In this document: positions 8,162-16,281 of the stretch, piece by piece | Position numbering within the stretch: position 1 is the stretch's first letter | Layout of the letters: the number at the start of each line of letters is the position of its first letter | Assembly (NCBI GenBank): GCA_017465825.1 | Contig: JAFTVI010000001.1 | Span: 1-47,913, forward strand | Reading direction: 5' to 3' | Origin: Clostridia bacterium | GTDB taxonomy: Bacteria; Bacillota; Clostridia; Oscillospirales; Acutalibacteraceae | DNA length: 47,913 bases | Notes under the pieces: model-generated | Database searches by the model: none | What the model saw: only the letters and a program-made list of their open reading frames with translations | Told to the model about the DNA's origin: nothing | Position numbers and translations under genes: made by a program

Positions 8162-9316
8162 ATGCAAAAGCTTGACTGGAAAACCTGTTTTAAGGTATGT
8201 TTCAGCATTTTTTGCCTTTACTTGTGTATACATTACTGGGACAGCGCGGCAGATTTTATTAAAAACTGCATTTCCGCCGCCGCGCCGTTTTTCATAGGCT
8301 GTATTATGGCGTATCCGCTTAATATCCTTATGAGCTTTTATGAAAGGCATTATTTCCCGAAATCAACGAGGACTTCAACCGTGAAAAGCCGCAGACCTGT
8401 GTGTCTTGTGCTGTCAATACTCACATTGGTTGCCTTCGTGGCAATAGTTATAGGTCTTGTGGTACCGCAGATAATTTCCTGTTTCAGCCTGCTGTTTGCA
8501 GAAATTCCCACCGCGATAACAAACCTTATTGATTACCTCAACGAGCTTGAATTCGTTCCCGATGATATTATCGCAACCCTTTCATCAATAGATTGGAAAT
8601 CAATACTCACACAGGCATACGAATTCATCAAATCAGGCTTCAGCAGTGTGGTTGACGTTGTTGTTACAACCGTATCCTCCGTTGCATCGGTTCTTTTCTC
8701 AGGCTTCCTGGGCATAATCTTTGCGCTGTACATTCTTCTGAGCAAGGATAAGCTCCTTTTTCAGTGTAAAAGAATCACAAGCCGTTATATAAAACCGAAA
8801 TGGCTTGAAAAAATCAATTATGTGCTTTCAATCCTCAACGATACCTTCCATAAATTCATTGTCGGTCAGTGTACCGAGGCGGTAATTCTGGGCGTGCTTT
8901 GCACTATCGGTATGACCATACTGCGTATGCCCTATGCGGCTATGATCGGCGCACTTACCGCACTTATGGCGCTTGTTCCTATTGTGGGCGCATTTATAAG
9001 CGGAGCTGTGGGCGCGTTCCTGATTTTTATGGAATCCCCCGTAAAAGCACTTGTTTTCCTTATATTTATAGTTGTGCTGCAGCAGCTTGAGGGCAACCTT
9101 ATTTATCCCAAGGTCGTGGGCTCCTCAATCGGTCTGCCTGCGCTGTGGGTGCTCACCGCAGTAACAGTCGGCGGCAGTGTTGCAGGCATTGCAGGTATGC
9201 TCATTGCAGTACCGATAGCGGCTTCACTTTACAGATTGCTGAGAATCGAAGTTAATAAAGCACAGGAAAATGAAGCTGTTCCTGAAAATGAAAAAACAGA
9301 AACGGCAGAAGAATAA
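8162..9316 (+). CDS. AI-2E family transporter
   Basis: A polytopic membrane protein of about 384 residues, matching the AI-2E/YtvI-type exporter family: an N-terminal pair of helices, the long amphipathic middle (LIDYLNELEFVPDDI) and the conserved C-terminal block RMPYAAMIGALTALMALVPIVGAF followed by EGNLIYPKVVGSSIGLPALWV. The ATG at 8162 fits AAGG seven bases upstream; GTG at 8156 would add two residues. Members range from autoinducer export to Na+ or sporulation functions, so the cargo cannot be told here. A clean intrinsic terminator follows. Confidence 0.88.
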   Translation: MQKLDWKTCFKVCFSIFCLYLCIHYWDSAADFIKNCISAAAPFFIGCIMAYPLNILMSFYERHYFPKSTRTSTVKSRRPVCLVLSILTLVAFVAIVIGLVVPQIISCFSLLFAEIPTAITNLIDYLNELEFVPDDIIATLSSIDWKSILTQAYEFIKSGFSSVVDVVVTTVSSVASVLFSGFLGIIFALYILLSKDKLLFQCKRITSRYIKPKWLEKINYVLSILNDTFHKFIVGQCTEAVILGVLCTIGMTILRMPYAAMIGALTALMALVPIVGAFISGAVGAFLIFMESPVKALVFLIFIVVLQQLEGNLIYPKVVGSSIGLPALWVLTAVTVGGSVAGIAGMLIAVPIAASLYRLLRIEVNKAQENEAVPENEKTETAEE

Positions 9317-9321
9317 AACAT

Positions 9322-9350
9322 AACCAATCGTTTCGGCGATTGGTTTTTTT
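9322..9350 (+). terminator. Intrinsic terminator
   Basis: Perfect nine-bp stem AACCAATCG/CGATTGGTT with loop TTTCGG, followed by a T run, just after the AI-2E permease stop. Confidence 0.92.
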
Positions 9351-9417
9351 GATAGATATCGGTTATACTAATGTAAACATAATATTAACATTGTTTTGTA
9401 ATATTACCAAAATTATG

Positions 9418-9446
9418 TTGACTATTGCACGCAGAATTGATATAAT
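9418..9446 (+). promoter_or_regulatory. Promoter of the sugar symporter gene
   Basis: TTGACT (9418-9423), 17 bp spacer, TATAAT (9441-9446), about 50 nt before the symporter ATG. Confidence 0.85.
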
Positions 9447-9495
9447 ATACAAAGATTACGGAGTAATCAAAAACCATCCGGAAAGGAAATTTGTT

Positions 9496-11358
9496 ATGGC
9501 AAAAACTAAAGCTGACACCGGCAAAATGAAGCTGGATTACAAAAAAACTGCACTTATGGGTTTCGGCTTTATGGCAACCTCAATTGCCTGGGCGATTTAT
9601 GACCCGTATATCACAAAGATTCTCAACAAGCTCCTTAATGCGAGTGCAACGATCACTGCCTGGAGTGATTACCTTGTTGAGCATTTCCCCATTCTCACAC
9701 AGCTTGCGGCGGCACAGGGTGAAGACGTTGCTCTCCCCGGCGGCGGCTTTACGCTCGTTCCCCTGTTTATAGGTATTATTATGACCTTTGATAACATCTT
9801 CGGTGTTATCTTCCAGCCTACCTTCGGTAAGCTTTCGGACAACTGCCATTCAAAGCTGGGCAAACGCAGACCCTTTATCGTTACCTGCGCTCCCATATCT
9901 GCGCTGTTGTTCTTCCTCATTCCCATAATTGCACTCAACACAAACAATCTTCCTCTTACAATGCTGTTTGTTATACTGTTTGTTTTCAGTATGTCGTTGT
10001 GGAGAGCTCCCGTTGTTGCACTTATGCCCGACCTTACACATCCCTCACTCCGCAGTGAAGGTAACGCGGTTATCAACCTTATGGGCGGCGTGGGCAGTGC
10101 AATCGGTATGGTTGCAGGTACTATCGCAATCGCAATCTGCGGTCTGTTTACAGGTATGTCTTCAACACAGATAAAGGCAAACGAGGAAGTTTCATTCCCC
10201 TATGTTTTTGCTATCGGCGCAATCGTTATGATTGTAGGTATGCTCGTACTTCTCTTCTTTGTTAAAGAGCCTGATTCAAGAATCAAGCTGCAGGGCGAAG
10301 CAAACGCTTACGCTGACGAGCAGGCGAGAAGAAAAGCTCAGAAAGAAGCCGAAAAGGCTGAAAAAGCCGCAAGAAAGGCTATGAAGCTTTCAAAGGGCGA
10401 GAGAAAGAGCCTTGTATTTATGCTCATTTGCCTGTTCTTCCTCTTCTGCGGTGCAAACGCAATTACAACCTACTTCTCACTTTTTGCACAGGAAATTCTT
10501 CACAAAATTACATCCGAAGCAACGATTCTTATGCTTATCTTTGCGGTAGTTTCCGCACTCTCTGCACTTCCCGCAGGTAAAATGGGTAAAAAATTCGGCA
10601 GAAAGAAAACTATCGTTGCAGGTCTTTCCGTATTCCTTTCCGCATTCGTTGTATTCTTCGGCGTGTTCGTAGGTATGCTCGGCGCAAAGGGACTTACCAT
10701 TACAAACTATGTTGACGTCAACAACACTTACATTGTAGTTGACGACTATATCAAGGATTACAATTCAGTCCTTTCCGAAACAACGGACGACGTTCTTACA
10801 ATGGACGGCTACATCGCTTACCACGAAGCTCTTGAATCGGGTGCAGACACATCGGATTATGCGGTTTATGCAGATTTCGAGGCTTATGTGGTTGATGCAA
10901 CAGGCAGTGAGGATTATCTCAGCGACAGCTTTATCTACATTTCACAGACAATTCTGGAAAGAGCAGATGTTGACACCTACTCAGAGGCTCTTGCGGCTGT
11001 TTACGATGCAGTCAAGGACGTTACAAGCATACTCAGCGTGCTGATTTACCCCGTTCTTATTCTCGGCGGCGCGGCTAATATGTTTATCACCGTTAACACG
11101 CTTCCTCTCGTTCTTGAAATCGGCGGCGTTGAAAAGGTTGGTACTTTCACAGGCTATTACTACACAGCAACATTCTCCGCACAGATTGCATCTCCCATTC
11201 TTTACGGCTTTATCAGAATGTTCGCAGGCACTTATATGTCGCTGTTCTACTACAGCCCCGTTATGTTCCTGCTGGCTGTAATAATGATTCTGTTCGTTAA
11301 ACACGGCGAGGCAGAAATCCCCGACGAGGTGCTCAAAGAAGCCGCACAAGAGGACTAA
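9496..11358 (+). CDS. GPH-type (MFS) sugar:cation symporter with large loop insertion
   Basis: A 620-residue polytopic transporter of the glycoside-pentoside-hexuronide/SLC45-like branch of the MFS. Features are FDNIFGVIFQPTFGKLSDN (about 98-116), KLGKRRPFI, a second GKMGKKFGRKKTI (361-373), and the late EIGGVEKVGTFTGYYYTATF. Two unusual parts stand out. A Lys/Ala/Glu-rich cytosolic helix lies at about 268-303. An acidic, non-membrane insertion of about 100 residues at about 403-508 interrupts the C-terminal half. ATG at 9496 is used because GAAAGGAAA precedes it and the promoter lies between it and any earlier start. Likely imports a glycoside or disaccharide; the substrate is not determinable. 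Confidence 0.88.
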   Translation: MAKTKADTGKMKLDYKKTALMGFGFMATSIAWAIYDPYITKILNKLLNASATITAWSDYLVEHFPILTQLAAAQGEDVALPGGGFTLVPLFIGIIMTFDNIFGVIFQPTFGKLSDNCHSKLGKRRPFIVTCAPISALLFFLIPIIALNTNNLPLTMLFVILFVFSMSLWRAPVVALMPDLTHPSLRSEGNAVINLMGGVGSAIGMVAGTIAIAICGLFTGMSSTQIKANEEVSFPYVFAIGAIVMIVGMLVLLFFVKEPDSRIKLQGEANAYADEQARRKAQKEAEKAEKAARKAMKLSKGERKSLVFMLICLFFLFCGANAITTYFSLFAQEILHKITSEATILMLIFAVVSALSALPAGKMGKKFGRKKTIVAGLSVFLSAFVVFFGVFVGMLGAKGLTITNYVDVNNTYIVVDDYIKDYNSVLSETTDDVLTMDGYIAYHEALESGADTSDYAVYADFEAYVVDATGSEDYLSDSFIYISQTILERADVDTYSEALAAVYDAVKDVTSILSVLIYPVLILGGAANMFITVNTLPLVLEIGGVEKVGTFTGYYYTATFSAQIASPILYGFIRMFAGTYMSLFYYSPVMFLLAVIMILFVKHGEAEIPDEVLKEAAQED

Positions 11359-11400
11359 ATAATGCGTAATGCGTAATTATTTCAATTAAATATAAAATGA

Positions 11401-11420
11401 GGGATGTCATTTGGCATCCC
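11401..11420. terminator. Hairpin between convergent genes
   Basis: GGGATGTC...GGCATCCC stem with a short loop, followed on the plus strand by TTAAGTTTTG. It lies between the symporter stop and the convergent EamA gene and could serve the plus-strand transcript. A short TAATGCG direct repeat precedes it. Confidence 0.6.
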
Positions 11421-11447
11421 TTAAGTTTTGTTATTCTGTTAGTTTTG

Positions 11448-12323
11448 CTATTGTTTGTTGTCTGCAAATTCGCTGAAAACTGCAGAGCCGAGAATTAATA
11501 TTCCGCCTATGACCGAAAAAAGGGTCAGCTCTTCTTGCAGGAACAAAACCGATGCAAGAATTGACACAGCAGGGTCTATGTAGCTGAAAATTGCCGCCGT
11601 CTGCGCCTTAAGATTTTTAAGCGAGTTGAAATACAGCGCGTATGCAACACCCGTGTGAAGCACGCCTACACATATAAGCAGAACAATAGTTTTTGCATCC
11701 GTTGAGAACGATGAAAAATCCTGTGTCAATAAAACATAAGGAACGAGAATTACCGCCGCCGACAAAAGCTGAACAACCGTTCCGTCGTAGGATGATATAC
11801 TTTTCAGCTTTTTTGTTGAGAGCATATAGCAGGCGTAGAATGCCGCCGCACCTATGCCGAAAAGCACTCCCTTTATGCTTGTGTTCTGTGTGTTGCTTTC
11901 AAAAATTCCCGATACGAACAGCATACCTGTCAACGATACCGCAACGCTTATTCCCTTTACTGGTGTGATTTTTTCTTTCAGCACAAAGGGTGATGCGATT
12001 ATTACAAACACGGGCGCAAGATAGTAGCATATCGTTGCAACCGCCACCGAGGTGTATCGGTAGGCTTCAAAAAGAAATATCCAGTTCACGCCTAAAAATA
12101 TGCCCGAAAGAAAAAGTATAAGTGCGTTATTTTTTATATCCTTGAAAGATATTTTCGTTCTCCTGAAAAGCAGAATCAGCAGTATGAACAGCGCGCCGAT
12201 AAAGCCTCTTGCCATAGCCGTTACCGCCGAGGGCAGAGGTATGTATTTAACGAACACGCCCACCGTGCCGAAAATGAACATCGACCCTATGAGCTGTAAT
12301 AATGCCGATGACTCTTTTTTCAT
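11448..12323 (-). CDS. EamA/DMT-family transporter
   Basis: A 291-residue drug/metabolite-transporter protein made of two EamA repeats of five helices each (start SMFIFGTVGVFVKYIP; second repeat from about GVLFGIGAAAFYACYMLS). The late ILASVLFLQEELTLFSVIGGILILGS is the signature end of the family. The start codon overlaps the stop of the AraC gene in a TAATG junction, so the two are translationally coupled and probably co-regulated. Members export amino acids, metabolites or drugs; no cargo can be assigned. Confidence 0.9.
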   Translation of the reverse strand: MKKESSALLQLIGSMFIFGTVGVFVKYIPLPSAVTAMARGFIGALFILLILLFRRTKISFKDIKNNALILFLSGIFLGVNWIFLFEAYRYTSVAVATICYYLAPVFVIIASPFVLKEKITPVKGISVAVSLTGMLFVSGIFESNTQNTSIKGVLFGIGAAAFYACYMLSTKKLKSISSYDGTVVQLLSAAVILVPYVLLTQDFSSFSTDAKTIVLLICVGVLHTGVAYALYFNSLKNLKAQTAAIFSYIDPAVSILASVLFLQEELTLFSVIGGILILGSAVFSEFADNKQ

Positions 12324-13117
12324 TATTCTTTGTTCTCCTTATGAGATTTTCTGTATTTTGACGGGGAAACACCGAATCGCTGCGTAAATCTTCTTATAAA
12401 GTTTGCAAGATCATTGAATCCGCTGTCGCTGCACACCTGACTTACGGGGATTTCCGAAAAAAGCAACAGCTTTCTTGCGTATTCAAACCTTAAATCGTTA
12501 AGATACTGCTTAAAACCGGTGCCTGTTTGTTTTTTGAATGTTTCCGACAGATGTGTCGGGCTTAATCCGATGCTTTCTGCTGCATCTGTAAGTGATATAT
12601 CATTTCTGAAATTCTGTGATATGTAGGATATTGCAGCCTGAGATACAGCTGACCTGTTTTCCTGAAAGGGTGATGTGAGTTTGCACAGCTTTGCGGCTAT
12701 ACAATCTATATATAAAGAGAATTCACCCTCATTTGATTTATCTGTCATTTGAGAAAATACTGCTTCAATGTACCTGCGCTCGTTTTCGTCGGCAATGAAT
12801 ACGCCCGCCTGATGATTCTGCAACAGTGGTGAAAGATATACACTGTTGCAGATACTTCCTGAAAACATTGCATTGTAAATCTTTGCATTATCAGCCTGAA
12901 CACTGTGAAAATTTACAGGAGTCATAAAAAAAATCATACCCGGTTTTATCTCATATTCATTATCGTCTATTGTATATGTACCCGAGCCTGAAATGATGTA
13001 TTCTATCTCATAAAATTCGTGCCAATGGGTGTTGAAACAGCCGTTTATCTCTTTCTTTGAAGCCGAAACAATACCGTTACTGATATGCTGGCTGACTGTA
13101 AATCTTTCGTGCAACAC
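12323..13117 (-). CDS. AraC-family transcriptional regulator
   Basis: A 264-residue regulator: an N-terminal cupin sensor (HWHEFYEIEYIISGSGTY...IKPGMIFFMTPVNFHSV) and a C-terminal pair of helix-turn-helix motifs (ISLTDAAESIGLSPTHLSETFKK, then VCSDSGFNDLANFIRRFTQRFGVSPSKYR). The start is GTG at 13117 or TTG at 13114, behind AGAGGTGAGG; an apparent ATG at 13171 is excluded because it lies upstream of the promoter's -10. It heads an operon with the EamA transporter and faces the alpha-mannosidase gene, so it may sense a sugar and act on either or both. Confidence 0.9.
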   Translation of the reverse strand: MLHERFTVSQHISNGIVSASKKEINGCFNTHWHEFYEIEYIISGSGTYTIDDNEYEIKPGMIFFMTPVNFHSVQADNAKIYNAMFSGSICNSVYLSPLLQNHQAGVFIADENERRYIEAVFSQMTDKSNEGEFSLYIDCIAAKLCKLTSPFQENRSAVSQAAISYISQNFRNDISLTDAAESIGLSPTHLSETFKKQTGTGFKQYLNDLRFEYARKLLLFSEIPVSQVCSDSGFNDLANFIRRFTQRFGVSPSKYRKSHKENKE

Positions 13118-13133
13118 CCTCACCTCTAAAAAA

Positions 13134-13162
13134 AATATATCAAATACCCGAAAAAAAGTCAA
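13134..13162 (-). promoter_or_regulatory. Promoter of the araC-eamA operon
   Basis: -35 TTGACT (13157-13162), 17 bp, -10 TATATT (13134-13139) on the minus strand. The leader is very short, about 10-15 nt. Confidence 0.8.
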
Positions 13163-13181
13163 TATTTTCATAAGATTTGCA

Positions 13182-13210
13182 AAGACAAATTATATGTTAA
13201 AGTGTATAAT
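13182..13210 (+). promoter_or_regulatory. Possible promoter of the alpha-mannosidase gene
   Basis: AAGACA (13182-13187), 17 bp, TATAAT (13205-13210). The -35 is a four-of-six match. If used, the roughly 200-bp hairpin element at 13217-13414 forms most of the 5' leader. Confidence 0.45.
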
Positions 13211-13216
13211 GAAAAT

Positions 13217-13414
13217 AAACAATAATTTAGCGGTGAATTGGGTTTGCAATTGTAGGGAGCGACGCCCTTGTCGCTCCGAATTATCCAAATCTGCGATTTG
13301 GATAATTATAACGGGTGAGTCTGATTTTAATATTATTATTGATAAAAATGGCACATTTTTATCAATCGGCGCGACGGGGGGCGACGCGCCCTACGGTACG
13401 CTAAATTTTTGTTT
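13217..13414. repeat. Four-hairpin MITE-like element (copy A1)
   Basis: Ends are AAACAATAATTTAGCG and CGCTAAATTTTTGTTT, an imperfect inverted pair. Inside are four hairpins: GGAGCGAC/GTCGCTCC (13256-13277), AATTATCCAAATC/GATTTGGATAATT (13279-13307), ATTGATAAAAATG/CATTTTTATCAAT (13338-13366), and GGCGCG/CGCGCC further on. Related copies lie at 32582, 36649 and 47773. No coding capacity. Confidence 0.85.
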
Positions 13415-13432
13415 ATCAAAGGAGGTCATTTT

Positions 13433-15805
13433 ATGAAAAATCTATACTTGATCGGAAATGCTCACATCGACCCTGTATGGCTGTGGAGATGGCAGGAGGG
13501 TTTTGCCGAGATAAGAGCAACTTTCCGCAGCGCTCTTGACAGAATGAAGGAATATCCCGATTTCAAGTTCACGAGTGCCTGTGCCGTGTATTACGAATGG
13601 ATTGAAAAAGTCGATCCCGATATGTTTGAGGAAATTAAGCAGAGAGTTGCCGAGGGCAGATGGGCAGTAGTTGGCGGCTGGTTTTTACAGCCCGATTGCA
13701 ACACACCCTCCGGTGAGAGCTTTGCCCGTCACGCTCTTATTTCACAGCGTTATTTCAAGGAGAAATTCGGCAAGGCGGTCACAACGGGCTACAATGTTGA
13801 TTCCTTCGGTCATAACGCAGGACTTCCGCAGATTTTCACAAAAAGCGGCATAAAGAATTATGTATTCCTGCGCCCCGGTACACACGAAAAGGCGTTTGAT
13901 TTTTCAACATTCAAATGGGAGGGTGATGACGGCAGCGCTGTTACGGCATACCGCATCCCCTGGTCGTATTCGCTTGAAGCCTGGGAGGCAGATAAGGTAG
14001 GTCAGCTTAAAGAGAAAGCTGATGAAAACAACGTGAACTATATGGCGTTTATCGGCGTGGGTAATCACGGCGGCGGCCCCACAATTAAAATGATTGAAAA
14101 AATCAGGGAAATGGGTCTTGGTGATAACGGCTTTTCAACTCCCGACGAGTTCTTCGACAGCATCGACTGGGAATTGCCTGTTATCCACGATGAATTACAG
14201 CACCACGCAAGAGGTTGCTACAGCGCCTGCAGTTATGTAAAGGGTGCAAACCGTAAGGCTGAAAACAATCTTATCCTTGCAGAGATGCTCAGCGTTATGG
14301 CAAAGGAGCTTGCGGGCGTACCCTATCCTGCAAAAAAGCTGAAAAAGGCGTGGAAAAACGTTCTGTTCAATCAGTTCCACGACATTATGGGCGGCTGTTC
14401 AATCAAAGAGGCTTACGACGATGCGGCACAGCTTTACGGCGAAGCAATGAGCATCACAGAGCAGATCATCAACTTTGCGATGCAGTCGATCACAAAAAAT
14501 ATTGATACTTTACAGGGCAACACTCTTCCCAATGCTAAAATCGAAAAGAGTATGCGTGCCTGGGAGCACGAGGTTGTGGGTATTCCCGTAATCGTGTTCA
14601 ATCCCCACTCCTGGAGCGTAAAACTGCCCGTTCAGCTCACTTCAAGGGCTAAAAAAATGACCGATTGGGACGGCAACGAGATTCCTTTCCAGATTGTAAG
14701 AGCAAGTCAGACCAACGGCGACGACAAATGGGATACTTCTTTCATCGCAGAGGTCGAGCCTTTCGGTTATACCGTTTACAGGCTGTTTGAAAAGCAGGAG
14801 AGCGAAGTTCAGTTTGAATCAGAGCTTAAAGCCGATGCATATTCCCTTGAAAACAGCCTTGTCAAGGTGGAGTTTGATAAAACAACGGGTGATATATGCA
14901 AATTCTACGACAAAAAGAATGACAAATACATTATAGACAAGCCCTGCAGGGCAATTCTGCTTGATGAAACTCATTGTGACACCTGGGCGCACGGCGAGGA
15001 CTATCTCGGCGAGATGATAGGTGCGTTTGATTCACCTAATGCGAGAGTTATTGAGGCAGGCGCAGTAAGAGCAACTGTGAGAATCACTACAAAATACAAC
15101 AAATCTGTTTTGCAGAGGGATTATACACTTTCAGCCGACAGCGATGTGCTGACTGTTAAAACGCTTGTTGACTTCCACGAAAAGCACAGAACGCTTAAAT
15201 TCACATTCCCGATGACGACCGACAGCGTAACTGCAAAGCACGCCTACGGAGCAATCACAAGAAAAGAAAATCTGGGCGAGGAGCATTGCGGCTCCTGGTT
15301 TGCAACAGGCGACCTTTGCGTTGCAAACGACTCAAAGTACGGCTATGACACTCTTAACGGAGAGGTCCGTCTTACCGCATTGCGCAGTACGATTTACGCA
15401 GACCACTACGGACAGAACCACCGCGATGAATTCTGCCGTTTTATGGAGCAGGGCATCAGTGAGTTTACATATGCGGTTTATCCCTTCACTTCAAAGGCTC
15501 AGGCAGAGCGCAAGGCTCAGGAGCTTAACGTGGGCGTAAGACTTGTGACCGACAGCTTCCACAACGGCAAGCTGACTCAGAAAATGAGCTGTCTTGCCTG
15601 TGATAATGAAAACATTATCGTTACGGCAATAAAACAGAGCGAGGACAGCGAAGAAAATATCGTGCGTTTCTACGACGCAAACGGCGAGGATTCAAAGGTG
15701 GAAATGGAGATTCTCGGCAAAAAAATCAATGCCGACTTGGCACACCACGAAATCAAAACCCTCACCCTCAGCGGTAAAGAGCTGAATCTGGTGGAGTGGG
15801 AATAA
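13433..15805 (+). CDS. GH38 alpha-mannosidase
   Basis: A 790-residue cytosolic enzyme that releases alpha-mannose from oligosaccharides. The metal site opens with GNAHIDPVWLWRWQEG (H11, D13) and the nucleophile lies in GYNVDSFGHN (D123); NHGGGPT and NQFHDIMGGCS follow, all GH38 marks. The second half contains the beta-sandwich domains expected after the catalytic and three-helix parts. The start at 13433 is set by AAAGGAGGT. A repeat element starts at its stop codon (TAA followed by ACAATAATTTATCG). It suits N-glycan or mannan breakdown; the facing AraC regulator is a candidate controller. Confidence 0.95.
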   Translation: MKNLYLIGNAHIDPVWLWRWQEGFAEIRATFRSALDRMKEYPDFKFTSACAVYYEWIEKVDPDMFEEIKQRVAEGRWAVVGGWFLQPDCNTPSGESFARHALISQRYFKEKFGKAVTTGYNVDSFGHNAGLPQIFTKSGIKNYVFLRPGTHEKAFDFSTFKWEGDDGSAVTAYRIPWSYSLEAWEADKVGQLKEKADENNVNYMAFIGVGNHGGGPTIKMIEKIREMGLGDNGFSTPDEFFDSIDWELPVIHDELQHHARGCYSACSYVKGANRKAENNLILAEMLSVMAKELAGVPYPAKKLKKAWKNVLFNQFHDIMGGCSIKEAYDDAAQLYGEAMSITEQIINFAMQSITKNIDTLQGNTLPNAKIEKSMRAWEHEVVGIPVIVFNPHSWSVKLPVQLTSRAKKMTDWDGNEIPFQIVRASQTNGDDKWDTSFIAEVEPFGYTVYRLFEKQESEVQFESELKADAYSLENSLVKVEFDKTTGDICKFYDKKNDKYIIDKPCRAILLDETHCDTWAHGEDYLGEMIGAFDSPNARVIEAGAVRATVRITTKYNKSVLQRDYTLSADSDVLTVKTLVDFHEKHRTLKFTFPMTTDSVTAKHAYGAITRKENLGEEHCGSWFATGDLCVANDSKYGYDTLNGEVRLTALRSTIYADHYGQNHRDEFCRFMEQGISEFTYAVYPFTSKAQAERKAQELNVGVRLVTDSFHNGKLTQKMSCLACDNENIIVTAIKQSEDSEENIVRFYDANGEDSKVEMEILGKKINADLAHHEIKTLTLSGKELNLVEWE

Positions 15806-16024
15806 ACAATAATTTATCGTGTAACGATAAATTATTGTAGCGATATAAATCCATAAACGGATTTGCGATATACCTGTCGGTGCGATATATACATTCGTAT
15901 ACGATATGTGCCTGTCGGCACGCGGATTTATATCATATCGCATTTGAGCGTTAGCGACAAATATATCGTATTTATTTATAAATATATCGCGTTGCGTCAG
16001 CAACATATCGCTAAATTATTGTTT
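15804..16024. repeat. Palindromic element (copy A2, variant core)
   Basis: Starts AAACAATAATTTATCG overlapping the mannosidase stop and ends CGCTAAATTATTGTTT. The core differs from other copies: it is built from repeated ATATCG-type words (GCGATATA, ATATCGTA, ATATCGCG) and small hairpins. The first 31 bases are themselves a palindrome (CAATAATTTATCG...CGATAAATTATTG). Confidence 0.8.
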
Positions 16025-16037
16025 ACTACAGAATCAT

Positions 16038-16063
16038 CGGGACGGCATATGCCGTCCCGTTTT
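16038..16063 (+). terminator. Intrinsic terminator downstream of the mannosidase
   Basis: Perfect palindrome CGGGACGGCAT/ATGCCGTCCCG followed by TTTTAATT. It lies beyond the A2 element, so the element would be co-transcribed. Confidence 0.8.
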
Positions 16064-16223
16064 AATTGAGATATAATACGAACTTTGCTCGAGATGCCAG
16101 AGTGGCATCCCCTACAAGTATATCAATTAATTTGTACAGATTTTTACATCTCTAAACGGACGCCCGATGGGCGCCCCTACGATATCAAATCAACACATTG
16201 CTGAATTTTTTTATCTGCATATC
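16064..16223. repeat. Remnant hairpin repeats
   Basis: Two short hairpins, GATGCCAGAGTGGCATC and GGACGCCCGATGGGCGCC, each followed by CCCTAC, the word also found at the edges of the A-family hairpins. No gene is visible. Confidence 0.5.
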
Positions 16224-16251
16224 AAAAACGGGACTGCGAATGCAATCCCGT
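16224..16251 (-). terminator. Intrinsic terminator of ddh
   Basis: Minus strand stem ACGGGATTGC/GCAGTCCCGT with a short loop, followed by TTTTTGAT, 30 nt after the ddh stop. Confidence 0.88.
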
Positions 16252-16281
16252 AAATTTTAGTACTTACTCTTATATTTTTTA

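Noticed and set aside
9584-10076. Antisense open frames across the symporter gene
   Set aside because: They are low-complexity shadows of a clear transporter gene, without ribosome binding sites.
13118-13171. Longer AraC protein starting at 13171
   Set aside because: The promoter -10 and -35 lie inside this extension, so it cannot be in the message.
15806-16025. CRISPR-like array of ATATCG words
   Set aside because: The words are unequal in length and spacing and are arranged as inverted repeats within a palindromic element; no spacers and no cas genes.
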